From Candidatus Neomicrothrix sp. UBA6944 (lineage in GTDB: Bacteria; Actinomycetota; Acidimicrobiia; Acidimicrobiales; Poriferisodalaceae), in contig DJZU01000057.1 of the NCBI GenBank assembly GCA_002448715.1, positions 1-38,257 of the forward strand: a stretch of 38,257 bases of DNA, read 5' to 3'. Within the stretch, counting starts at the first letter, position 1. The number at the start of each line of letters is the position of its first letter. Of the stretch, positions 9,180-16,907 are shown piece after piece. Made by a program: the position numbers and the translations under genes. The notes under the pieces were generated by a model. That model ran no database searches, was not told the origin of the DNA, and worked only from the letters and a program-made list of their open reading frames with translations.

Positions 9180-9697
9180 TCCCCCAGCTCTAGCCGGAAA
9201 CCCAACACCTCAACAGGCTGGCTTCCTCCAATCTCGTACCCGATCTCTGGGTAGGGCTCAAATCCGAGTCTTCGGTACAGCCGTTGGGCAGCCTTCATGT
9301 AATCCGTTGTATTGAGCAATAACGCGGCCCGCCCGTCGGAACGAGCTCTGTCGATACACCAGCGAGTCAAGGCTTCTCCAATGCCGCGACCTTGCAACTG
9401 CGGGTCTGTCGCGAGAACTCGGAATCCCGCGCAATTTTGGGGGTCGCCTGATTTTACTTCTTCTGAGTAATCGTCGTGGTAAGCGAGGCTTCCAACGATT
9501 TGTTCATCCGTGATAGCCACGATGATTTCGGAACGGGCAGCACGACCAGCCACATCGCGCAACTCAGCGCCATACCAACCCAAGTCTTCCGGGAGGTTGA
9601 TACCCGCGAACAAAGGCCTGTACGCCGCCATGGTGAGATTTGCCACTGATGCGTATTCAGAGTTTTGAGCTTCTCGTATTAACAGATTTGAAGTCAT
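9176..9697 (-). CDS. GNAT-family N-acetyltransferase
   Basis: The protein has 173 residues. The acetyl-CoA pyrophosphate-binding motif A is clear: VLATDPQLQGRGIGEAL. RLYRRLGFEPYPEIGYE is the usual C-terminal motif-B region. A good Shine-Dalgarno (AAGGGA) precedes the ATG at 9695-9697. Substrate (amine, amino acid or protein) cannot be inferred. It forms a two-gene operon with the YceI gene through a 4-base overlap. It is divergent from queF, with about 90 bases between the starts. Confidence 0.92.
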   Translation of the reverse strand: MTSNLLIREAQNSEYASVANLTMAAYRPLFAGINLPEDLGWYGAELRDVAGRAARSEIIVAITDEQIVGSLAYHDDYSEEVKSGDPQNCAGFRVLATDPQLQGRGIGEALTRWCIDRARSDGRAALLLNTTDYMKAAQRLYRRLGFEPYPEIGYEIGGSQPVEVLGFRLELGD

Positions 9698-9788
9698 GAG
9701 ATCCCTTATGGCTTACCTAGCATCGGTGTCGGCGTCAACGAACGGTAGCGTCATATTCCAGTCTTCAAACTCTAAGGGAGCACTTGAA

Positions 9789-10142
9789 ATGCCAAGTGAA
9801 CCGTCTAAAGAACTCGTTGCACTTGATAATCCCCGTTCGGGTCGCGACTACGAGGTCCGTTGCGAAACACCTGAGCTCACTTGCTTGTGTCCGGTGACCG
9901 GGCAGCCCGACTTTGCAACTGTGACAATTAGCTACATTCCCGATCAACACATAGTCGAATTGAAGTCCCTCAAGATGTACCTCTGGAGTTATCGAAATGA
10001 GGGCGTACATCACGAAGGAATCACTAATCAGATTTTGGATGATTTAGTGGTCGCCATCTCTCCCAAAACCATGAGTGTCACGACGGATTGGCTTGTTCGT
10101 GGTGGAATCACCACAACGGTGACCGCTACCCACGAAGGTTAA
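9789..10142 (+). CDS. queF: NADPH-dependent 7-cyano-7-deazaguanine reductase (preQ0 reductase), unimodular
   Basis: The protein has 117 residues when started at ATG 9789, which has AAGGGAG 8 bases upstream; an in-frame extension to 9696 has no family homology. The nucleophile Cys34 lies in LCPVTGQPDF, the acid Asp41 follows, and His75-Glu76 (VHHEG) bind preQ0. These spacings match the known B. subtilis-type enzyme (C55, D62, H96, E97). The NADPH motif is ELKSLKMYLWSYRNEG. It reduces preQ0 to preQ1 in queuosine synthesis in the cytoplasm. The partners queC, queD, queE and tgt are not in this window, so the pathway is scattered or preQ0 is salvaged. Confidence 0.96.
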   Translation: MPSEPSKELVALDNPRSGRDYEVRCETPELTCLCPVTGQPDFATVTISYIPDQHIVELKSLKMYLWSYRNEGVHHEGITNQILDDLVVAISPKTMSVTTDWLVRGGITTTVTATHEG

Positions 10143-10186
10143 AAGAGTAATTCTCTAAAACCCGTTTGAAGGTCGTGACCGGCAAC

Positions 10187-10693
10187 TTAGGCGTCGAGCA
10201 CAGTGGGTCCGTCACCCGGTTCAACCAGTGGCGGTTCCGTTGACCAGGGGAAGTTAATCCATTGATCCGTGTACTTCCAGACGTATTCACATTGAACAAC
10301 CGACCGCGACTTTTCGTATAACACCGCGGTGCGAACTTCAGCGACCTCATCGAGGCAGTGGTCTCGGACGAGTGCCAGAGTGTGACCGGTATCGGCTACA
10401 TCGTCAACGATGAGAACTTTTGTGTCTCGTAAATCAACTATGTCGACGTAGGGCGGCAAAACCACCGGGACATCAAGCCGCTCGTCGACCCCCGTGTAGT
10501 ACTCGACATTCATGACATAAAGATTCTTTACGGAAAGTGCATATCCCAGCGACCCGGCGACGAAAAGCCCGCCTCTTGCTATAGCGAGGATGATGTCGGG
10601 TCGGTATCCGTCGTCCGCCACCATGCCCGCCAGGGCACGGGACGCCAAGCCATAGTTATCCCAATCGAGAACTTCTCGCTGTTCATCACTCAC
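10187..10693 (-). CDS. Purine-type phosphoribosyltransferase (PRTase type I)
   Basis: The protein has 168 residues from a GTG start. The PRPP-binding motif is VLIVDDVADTGHTL (residues 93-106). The pyrophosphate loop AIARGGLFVAG (38-47) is of the Gpt/HPRT style. The C-terminus WINFPWSTEPP resembles the xanthine-guanine PRTase group, where this part contributes to the base pocket. It would turn a purine base plus PRPP into a nucleotide during salvage, although archaeal-like relatives of unknown base specificity are also similar. It is convergent with queF and divergent from the glycosidase-like gene at 10782. Confidence 0.88.
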   Translation of the reverse strand: MSDEQREVLDWDNYGLASRALAGMVADDGYRPDIILAIARGGLFVAGSLGYALSVKNLYVMNVEYYTGVDERLDVPVVLPPYVDIVDLRDTKVLIVDDVADTGHTLALVRDHCLDEVAEVRTAVLYEKSRSVVQCEYVWKYTDQWINFPWSTEPPLVEPGDGPTVLDA

Positions 10694-10701
10694 CCACTGG
10701 A

Positions 10702-10736
10702 AGTTACACCCGTATAGCCATTAATTCGTTGTAACT
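10702..10736. promoter_or_regulatory. Inverted repeat in divergent promoter gap, candidate operator
   Basis: Perfect 7-base arms AGTTACA (10702-10708) and TGTAACT (10730-10736) are separated by 21 bases. They sit between the divergent starts of the phosphoribosyltransferase (10693, minus) and the membrane glycosidase-like gene (10782, plus). This could be an operator or a chance repeat. No regulator gene adjoins it, and I cannot place a confident -35/-10 pair. Confidence 0.25.
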
Positions 10737-10781
10737 GGGCAACGATGTCACTAATGGCTTCCGCGGCACTAACTTGGCCTA

Positions 10782-12764
10782 ATGCCGTTGCTGGCTCCTC
10801 AACACAAACTGGTACTGCGACATCTCTTGTCGCGCAATGGAACAGCCTTGCCCAGCGAGCTCTCGACCCTTACCGGACTCGAACTAGAAGATGTACTAAA
10901 CGCCCTCGATCATCTCCATCGCACCGATCTCGCGGCACCCATGCCGCACACTCCCGGGTTAGGTGAAGGCCCCTGGTCACTTACCTCTCATGGGCAACAA
11001 GTCGGCCCATCGCTAGCAAAGGGAGATGTGGCGTCACATGCGGAGGACGCGGATGGCGACCCCGCTGAGGGCTGGGGCTTTCCCTGGCGTCCCGTCAAGA
11101 AAGACCCTCCCGTTTATGCCAGCAACCTTCCAAGACCAACCCGAGAAAATCGCAGGGCACTACGGCGACCTCTGTTTCCAATCCAAGTACCAGATCAACC
11201 TCCGAGCCGATCTCGATGGGGGCTTATGACCCTCGCTTCTCTCGTCACCGTTATCGGTGTCGTCTTCATGCTGATCACGATTCGTCAGGTAGATATAGAG
11301 ATTGGCGGTATCGAAGATGGAGTAGCGCTGCAACCCAGTTCGATCGAAGGAGCGGAAATTTCATTTACAGTGAGTGGCGCAAACGCTCGCTCAGCTCAAC
11401 TGCTTCTTGATGATTTCCCTGTTAGCGGCGTTCAACGTTACGGCAACCGAATTGTCTGGGTCGTGCCACCGCTAACAGAGGGTGATCATTCTCTGGAACT
11501 AGTTGTAGACCGCCGCTTATACGGAACAACTTCTCGCGCTATCGATTTCAGTGTCGACGGCACTCCCCCTCTAATCGGATTACCAGATGTTCTAGAGCCA
11601 GTCCCCATGAATGAGCCCGTTACTATCGCCGGGACATCAGAACCAGGAGCGACTCTTGTCGTTGGCGGGGTACCAATAGAAACCCAAGACGGCTCTTTCG
11701 TACTCGAACTCGAAGAACCTCCCGCAGGCCCTGTCTCTGTATTGGCTATAGACCGCGCCGGCAACACAAGCACCTTCAACATGATCATCCCGATTGCTTA
11801 TCCGAGAACTCAAGGGGTTCATGTAAGCGCAGCCGCTTGGGCCCACGACGGCCTCAAGAACTCCGTGCTGGAGTTGATTCGGGCGGGAAAGGTAACTGCT
11901 GTCGAAATCAGCCTCAAAAACGAGAGCGGAGTCGTTGGTTATAACAGCAACATACCTTTGGCGATCGATAGCGGCGCCGCGGACAATCTCTTCAACCTGC
12001 GCGAAGCCATCGAAGAACTGCATGCTTTAGATGTTCGGGTAATAGGTCGCATCGTCGCGTTTCGTGACCCCATTATCGCCAAATATGCCTGGGCTAAAGG
12101 CGATCAAGATTGGGTGATACAGACTTCCGATGGAAGGCCATTGAGTAAATACGGTGGCTTCACCAATTTTCAAAATCCTGGCGTCCAGCAGTACAACCTC
12201 GATATCGCTCGAGAGGCGGCCGAGGCGGGCATCGACGACGTGCTTTGGGACTATATGCGTAGACCCGAAGGTCGGCTTGACAGCATGTACATACCTGGGG
12301 TTGGTCTTGACGATCCCTCGCCGGTAATCGTTGACTTTTTGCGCCAATCCCAGTCGATCTTGAGGGAGTTCGGGGTGTTTCAGGGTGTTTCGGTTTTTGG
12401 TATTTCGGCCACCCGTGGCGAATACATCGCTCAGGACGTAGCCGGAATGGCTCAGTACGTCGACTACGTCTCCCCAATGGTGTACCCATCTCATTGGTCA
12501 CGCGGCGAATACGGTGTCACTCATCCCGAAGCGCAACCTTATGACATTACTCGAGCGTCTTTAGCCGACTTCCAACGGGTACTCGACGGCACCAACACTG
12601 CATTAGTTCCCTGGTTGCAAGATTTCTCCATGAGAGTGCCCTACGGGCCAGCTGAAGTCAAAGCTCAAATAGATGCGGCTGCGTCGTTAGGAATTTATGA
12701 CTGGCTGCTGTGGGATCCAACGGTGACCTACACATCGGAAGGGATAGTTGCAGCTAGGAGCTAA
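10782..12764 (+). CDS. Membrane-anchored DUF4015-type putative glycoside hydrolase with N-terminal winged-helix-like domain
   Basis: The protein has 660 residues. Residues 1-78 look like a small winged helix (APQHKLVLRHLLSRNG, then ELSTLTGLELEDVLNAL). A charged proline-rich linker follows, then one transmembrane helix at about 147-167 (LMTLASLVTVIGVVFMLIT), preceded by many arginines, so the N-terminus should be inside and the rest outside. Residues about 180-335 form Ig-like beta repeats (IDFSVDGTPPLIGLP, EPVTIAGTSEPGATLVVGG). From about 345 a TIM-barrel domain of the DUF4015 putative glycoside hydrolase family appears: DDVLWDYMRRPEG, YVDYVSPMVYPSHW, DWLLWDPTVTY. It may cut a surface polysaccharide. 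The cytoplasmic winged-helix part is unusual for this family. Confidence 0.85.
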   Translation: MPLLAPQHKLVLRHLLSRNGTALPSELSTLTGLELEDVLNALDHLHRTDLAAPMPHTPGLGEGPWSLTSHGQQVGPSLAKGDVASHAEDADGDPAEGWGFPWRPVKKDPPVYASNLPRPTRENRRALRRPLFPIQVPDQPPSRSRWGLMTLASLVTVIGVVFMLITIRQVDIEIGGIEDGVALQPSSIEGAEISFTVSGANARSAQLLLDDFPVSGVQRYGNRIVWVVPPLTEGDHSLELVVDRRLYGTTSRAIDFSVDGTPPLIGLPDVLEPVPMNEPVTIAGTSEPGATLVVGGVPIETQDGSFVLELEEPPAGPVSVLAIDRAGNTSTFNMIIPIAYPRTQGVHVSAAAWAHDGLKNSVLELIRAGKVTAVEISLKNESGVVGYNSNIPLAIDSGAADNLFNLREAIEELHALDVRVIGRIVAFRDPIIAKYAWAKGDQDWVIQTSDGRPLSKYGGFTNFQNPGVQQYNLDIAREAAEAGIDDVLWDYMRRPEGRLDSMYIPGVGLDDPSPVIVDFLRQSQSILREFGVFQGVSVFGISATRGEYIAQDVAGMAQYVDYVSPMVYPSHWSRGEYGVTHPEAQPYDITRASLADFQRVLDGTNTALVPWLQDFSMRVPYGPAEVKAQIDAAASLGIYDWLLWDPTVTYTSEGIVAARS

Positions 12765-12780
12765 ACAGTTGAAGAAATAG

Positions 12781-14445
12781 TTAGTTACTCTCCAGGAAAT
12801 TTTGCCTGAGCTTGTACTTCTGAACTTTGCCGCTGGGCGTCATGGGGAACTCGTCCACAATTACAAGGGCCTCTGGCCAAAACTGTCGAGTCATGCCTTG
12901 TGTTTCCAAGAAACTTGTGAGGTCTTCCAAAGTGGGTGGACCACCTGAGGGAAGCACAAACGCACAGCCAATTTCACCCAGGCGGTTATCGGGTTTGCCG
13001 ACTATCGCTGCTCCTGTTACTTGCGGATGACGCAAAAGGAGATCTTCAATTTCCTTTACCGGAATGTTTTCTCCGCCCCGAATGATGATGTCCTTTGTAC
13101 GTCCGGTGATGCGGATTGACTCGTCGTCATTCATTACTGCACGGTCTCCGGTTTCGAACCATGTTCCATCCCACGATGACTCAGTGAGTTCTCGACCCTG
13201 TACATACCCGGCAAATAGCAATGAACCTTGGCACTGTAAGTCGCCTTCGGTTCCAGTGATGGGCTCCCCTGATTCGTTTACAACGCGAACTTTGTTCCCG
13301 GGAAGCGGTCGACCGTCAGCTAGGCGCATCGCTAACGAATCAGATGGACGTCCTACAGTTAGCAGCCCGCACTCAGTCATTCCCCAACCAGGCAGCACAA
13401 CGCATGGCAGCCGATCATCTGCATCCTCCAAGATTGGTTCTGGTACCGCCGCGCCTGCACAAACAAATCGTTTCCAGCTAGAAAGATCACGGTTCTCGAC
13501 TCCTTCAACCGCTAGAACATCAGCCAAGAATGGTGTAGCGCCCATAGAAATTTGAATTTGGTGCTGTTCGATGAGATCGACAAACTCGTTAGGGTCCCAT
13601 ACGTCTTGCAACACGACGTGACCCCCCAGCGTCAGGGGGGCACGAATTCCAAACAGATATCCCGTTTGATGCGCCAGGGTAGAGGCCATGTGAAAGATGT
13701 ATCCGGGCCCGTCCATAGTTGCCACAGGCGATGAAACGCCGTCACAGACTGCGTCGACAAAGCAATCAACTGCTGAGTTAAGAGTGTTCTGAGTGTGCAT
13801 CACCCCTTTGGGTTGACCCGTAGTCCCCGATGTGAACATCACTTCGCAAACGTCATGAGTTCCTGGTCTCAGCAAATCAACGGCCGCTCTGTCATATGCG
13901 GAGAAGCGACCTTGCTCAAGGAGTTCATCCCATGTCATTGCATCGACAACCGGTTGTTCTCCTACGGTGATGATCTCCTTTACCCACGGACATTGCTCTC
14001 TGAGTTCAGTGTGCATTGCTCCTAAAGCAAAGCTCCGGAATTCGTTTGCTGTGATCACGACTCCAGGTCGAGCTAAGTCACTCATGACTAGAACTTCGTT
14101 GGTTCTAAAGATGGGGGCGACCGGGTTGATCACGCCACCTATCCGTTCCACTGCAGCAACCGCCACCAGGAATTGATGCCAATTGGGTAGTTGAATTTGT
14201 ACGACGACACCTGGTCGAACGCCCAGTTCGAGCAGGCCTCGACTGGCCTCGTCTACTTGGGTTGCTAAGGCGGACCAAGTGGTCGACCCAAATCGGTCTG
14301 TTACCGCGATTTGGTCGCCGCGCTCTTCGGCCCAACGATCAATGATTGGGTCGAACCACCGCTCTGACCACTTCCCTGTTTCAACCATTTCCGAAATTCG
14401 CGTTTGGCTGAGCGTCGTTTCAAAAAAATTCTTCGATAGCTCCAT
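12781..14445 (-). CDS. AMP-dependent acyl-CoA synthetase/ligase (ANL superfamily)
   Basis: The protein has 554 residues. The start is ATG 14445 with AAGGAG 7 bases upstream. The ATP-binding P-loop is TSGTTGQPKG (205-214). GWGMTECG, FETGDRA, GRTKDIIIRGGENI and the C-terminal catalytic lysine in TPSGKVQKYKL (Lys540) are all intact, so it should be active. It converts a carboxylic acid, ATP and CoA to acyl-CoA with AMP and PPi. It resembles the cyclohexanecarboxylate/medium-chain acid ligase branch more than long-chain FadD, but the substrate cannot be read. It is the second gene after an LLM oxidoreductase (32-base gap) in a minus-strand operon. Confidence 0.94.
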   Translation of the reverse strand: MELSKNFFETTLSQTRISEMVETGKWSERWFDPIIDRWAEERGDQIAVTDRFGSTTWSALATQVDEASRGLLELGVRPGVVVQIQLPNWHQFLVAVAAVERIGGVINPVAPIFRTNEVLVMSDLARPGVVITANEFRSFALGAMHTELREQCPWVKEIITVGEQPVVDAMTWDELLEQGRFSAYDRAAVDLLRPGTHDVCEVMFTSGTTGQPKGVMHTQNTLNSAVDCFVDAVCDGVSSPVATMDGPGYIFHMASTLAHQTGYLFGIRAPLTLGGHVVLQDVWDPNEFVDLIEQHQIQISMGATPFLADVLAVEGVENRDLSSWKRFVCAGAAVPEPILEDADDRLPCVVLPGWGMTECGLLTVGRPSDSLAMRLADGRPLPGNKVRVVNESGEPITGTEGDLQCQGSLLFAGYVQGRELTESSWDGTWFETGDRAVMNDDESIRITGRTKDIIIRGGENIPVKEIEDLLLRHPQVTGAAIVGKPDNRLGEIGCAFVLPSGGPPTLEDLTSFLETQGMTRQFWPEALVIVDEFPMTPSGKVQKYKLRQNFLESN

Positions 14446-14477
14446 ATCCGTGCTCCTTGAAGAGAGTGATTCCCTAC

Positions 14478-15413
14478 TTACTTTCGATATCGAGGGAGAA
14501 CTTCTTGTGCCATGAGACTTTCTGCACGTTCCACATAATTCATCGGCGATGCGGCACTCAATATGATGGTGCGAGCACCGGCGTCAATATATTCAGTGAG
14601 CCGTTCCACGCAGCGGTCTGGATCGCCAGCTATTGCGTACTTGTCGATCATTTGGCTGAAATCTTGGTTGTATTGCTTTGACAGCCGTTCATTCGCGTAC
14701 TGCACGGCGGTGGCGTTGTCTTCATGGCAGCAAAAGAATATGAATAGTCCCGGATCGACAGGATTTTCGTTGCCTTCTTCGTTTCGATATTGAGCTATTC
14801 GTTGGTTGGATTCTTCCAACATCTCGGGCGTATACATATAGGGAAGCCATCCCGTTCCATAGCGAGCGGCTCTCCGCCAGGCCGCGTCTTTTCGACCGGA
14901 GATCCAAATAGGAGGCGAGGGCTGCTGTAGGGGCTTGGGTTCGAGAGTTACGCCGGACAGCTGATTGAATTTCCCTTCGAAATGGACATCGTCTTCAGTA
15001 AACAAGCGCCTCATAATTTCAAGGGCTTCGTTAGTGCGTGCTCCTCGTTCAGACACTGGTACACCGGAGGCCTCAAATTCTCGAGGTAATTCGCCCCCTA
15101 CCCCGATCCCCATGTGAAACCGTCCGCCAGAAGCTACGTCCAAGGCAGCAGCTTGTTTCGCTGCCAGTACGGCCGGATACAAGGGAAGGAGGGTGATGGT
15201 GGACATGAGCTTGAGATTGGTGGTCGCACCGGCTGCTACCGCTAGGGATATGAAGGCGTTGGAGCACGGCACATGAAAAAACACGTGCTCACCGGTAGTT
15301 GCGTAGTCATATCCAAGTTTTTCAATTGCCTGGGCTTGTTGCGCGACTTGGTCTGCACGCCTCATAGCTAATCCGAACTGGACTTCATGACCTACTGTCT
15401 CTTCCTTGTTCAC
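14478..15413 (-). CDS. LLM-class (luciferase-like, probably F420-dependent) oxidoreductase
   Basis: The protein has 311 residues from a GTG at 15413, with AGAGAGG about 5 bases upstream. The bacterial luciferase-like barrel is shown by QFGLAMRRADQVAQQA, TTGEHVFFH, the phosphate-binding MGIGVGGELPREFEASG, and LEPKPLQQPSPPIWISGR. In actinobacteria, families of this shape mostly use coenzyme F420, but an FMN-dependent monooxygenase is also possible. The role is a hydride-transfer or oxygenation step on an acyl or alcohol substrate. It leads the operon with the acyl-CoA ligase and is divergent from the 15777 operon, which contains a second LLM enzyme. Confidence 0.92.
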   Translation of the reverse strand: MNKEETVGHEVQFGLAMRRADQVAQQAQAIEKLGYDYATTGEHVFFHVPCSNAFISLAVAAGATTNLKLMSTITLLPLYPAVLAAKQAAALDVASGGRFHMGIGVGGELPREFEASGVPVSERGARTNEALEIMRRLFTEDDVHFEGKFNQLSGVTLEPKPLQQPSPPIWISGRKDAAWRRAARYGTGWLPYMYTPEMLEESNQRIAQYRNEEGNENPVDPGLFIFFCCHEDNATAVQYANERLSKQYNQDFSQMIDKYAIAGDPDRCVERLTEYIDAGARTIILSAASPMNYVERAESLMAQEVLPRYRK

Positions 15414-15776
15414 TAAAACCTCTCTTGGTCTACAAGTGACCGTAGCCGGTAGACACTGTGTGTCTCACAGCCGAAGGACCGGACACCCATTTCGGGCGCC
15501 CGGTCCATCGCTGTCCGTGCGTTGGGGTAGATCGGTCACTGACTACTTGAAGTAGCTCAGTTTCCCCCCTTTGCTGTCGGTGCCTCCCCCGTGGAAAGCG
15601 GCACCAACGGTCACGTCCGGTTGGGGTAATCAGGCCGCACCTGGTTGGCCGAGAACCCTTCCCAAACGATCATCTGAATCCTATTGTCCCCACTTACTAA
15701 ACGCAAATTTAGTGATTTACCTCCAGTTTCCGTTGTTTTTCAAGCGCTGTTGCTGGGTCAGTGCTAGGCCAATGGC
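15414..15776. other. 363-base noncoding gap between divergent operons, rich in hairpins
   Basis: No convincing gene is present here. It contains several inverted repeats. The first is a 6-bp stem with a 3-base loop at 15451-15465 (AGACAC/GTGTCT). The second is a 7-bp stem GGACCGG/CCGGTCC at 15476-15506 with an inner CCC/GGG. The third is a 10-bp stem with one bulge at 15538-15561 (ACTGACTACT...). The fourth is GGTGCC/GGCACC at 15579-15605. A direct repeat GTTGGGGTA occurs at 15521-15529 and 15620-15628, each preceded by GTCCG. I cannot match this to a known riboswitch, 6S, SRP, RNase P or tmRNA. It may hold the promoters plus either a leader RNA of the minus operon or a small RNA gene. Confidence 0.5.
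15696..15713. promoter_or_regulatory. 18-base palindromic candidate operator
   Basis: The perfect arms ACTAAA (15696-15701) and TTTAGT (15708-15713) surround CGCAAA. It sits 63 bases upstream of the serine-hydrolase start in an AT-richer part of the gap, where a promoter for the plus-strand operon is expected. The size and spacing suit a dimeric regulator such as TetR or MarR types. There is no regulator gene beside it, so binding is inference. Confidence 0.35.
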
Positions 15777-16895
15777 ATGGTAAAGGACGCTATTGACGCA
15801 GATCGGGTGAACGATCTTATTCAACGCTGCAGCAGAGAAGTCGACGAGGGTCTATTGCCAAGTTGTCAGCTCGCGATCGGTTTTCGCGGCGAAATTGTCG
15901 TCGACCACACGATTGGAGATGCATCAGAAGACATCCGATATTGCTTCTTTTCCGCTACCAAACCATTCGTCGCCGCAACTATCTGGCAACTTGTCAGCGA
16001 GGAGCTACTCGATTTGGAAGCTCCAATCGCAGCATTCATTCCGGAGTTCGGAAACAACGGAAAGGAAGCGATCACCCTTCGCCAGGTGCTGTTACACACT
16101 TCGGGGTTCCCGCACGCTCCGATGGGGCCCAAGGTCTGGTCCACCTCCGACAGTCGTCGCACCAGAATGTCAGAATGGCAACTGAACTGGGAGCCGGGAA
16201 CCCGTTACGAATACCACCCGACCAGCGCTCATTGGGTGTTGGCCGAACTGATCATTGAGGTAACCGGGCGGCCGTACACAGACGAGATTCACCAGCGAGT
16301 AACCGGCCCGCTGGGAATACCTCGGATCCTCGGGCTCGATTTGGATAATCAGGAGTCAGTTGCACAACTCACACTATGCGAGGGTGAAGCGACTCCAGAT
16401 GAACTCGAATCGGTATTCGGCGTGCGAGAAATGCCTCCTAGCGAAGTAACGAATGAAACGATTATTCGCTTCAACGACCCTCATACGCGCGAAGTCGGAG
16501 TCCCAGGCGGCGGGGGGTACGGCCGTGCGGCGGACTTGGCTCAGTTCTACCAAGCGCTACTTCACAACCCAGACAATCTTTGGCATCCAACAACTCTCGC
16601 CGATGCGACAGGGCAGGTTCACAACAACTTGCGTGATCCGATGGGCGTTCCAGCAAATCGGGGCTTGGGGGTAGTTCTAGCCGGAGATGACGGTATGAGT
16701 AACCGCAGGGGTCTCGGTCGAACAGTTTCGCCAGTTGCTTTCGGTCATAACGGAGTTGGGGGACAAATCGCCTTCTGCGACCCGGAAAGCGGTCTCTCTT
16801 TCGCTTACACAACCAACGGGCTAGATCGTCATCAGATTCGACAACCCAGGCGAGGCACGTCTATCGCTAGCCTGGCTGCCAATTGCGTTTCTTAG
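15777..16895 (+). CDS. Serine hydrolase of the beta-lactamase (class C/PBP-like) family
   Basis: The protein has 372 residues. The nucleophile motif SxxK is S59-A-T-K62 in CFFSATKPFVA. The second motif tyrosine is Tyr146 in RYEYHPTSAHW; the usual asparagine two residues on is proline here, common in esterase-like members. The third motif is HNGVGGQIAF near the C-terminus. No signal peptide is present, so it is probably cytoplasmic. Relatives act as esterases, amidases or lactonases rather than beta-lactamases. It is the first gene of a tight plus-strand operon (12-base gap to the LLM gene), suggesting it opens an ester or lactone before CoA activation, which is inference. Confidence 0.9.
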   Translation: MVKDAIDADRVNDLIQRCSREVDEGLLPSCQLAIGFRGEIVVDHTIGDASEDIRYCFFSATKPFVAATIWQLVSEELLDLEAPIAAFIPEFGNNGKEAITLRQVLLHTSGFPHAPMGPKVWSTSDSRRTRMSEWQLNWEPGTRYEYHPTSAHWVLAELIIEVTGRPYTDEIHQRVTGPLGIPRILGLDLDNQESVAQLTLCEGEATPDELESVFGVREMPPSEVTNETIIRFNDPHTREVGVPGGGGYGRAADLAQFYQALLHNPDNLWHPTTLADATGQVHNNLRDPMGVPANRGLGVVLAGDDGMSNRRGLGRTVSPVAFGHNGVGGQIAFCDPESGLSFAYTTNGLDRHQIRQPRRGTSIASLAANCVS

Positions 16896-16907
16896 AAAGG
16901 TTGGACA

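Noticed and set aside
10143..10186. Short AGAG-TAATT-CTCT hairpin between queF and the phosphoribosyltransferase as a two-way terminator
   Set aside because: Stem of only four bases; too weak to call.
15548..15562. TAGCTCAGT resembling a tRNA D-arm
   Set aside because: No acceptor stem, anticodon arm or T-arm around it; it is part of the 10-bp hairpin at 15538-15561.
15571..15783. A 70-codon plus-strand open frame in the 15.4-15.8 kb gap
   Set aside because: No family pattern, proline/tryptophan-rich composition with no domain sense, and it lies over the hairpin-rich stretch; probably not translated.
15777..16895. A true beta-lactamase antibiotic-resistance gene
   Set aside because: The fold matches, but there is no signal peptide, the second motif is non-classical (YHP) and the operon is catabolic, so an esterase-like role is more likely.
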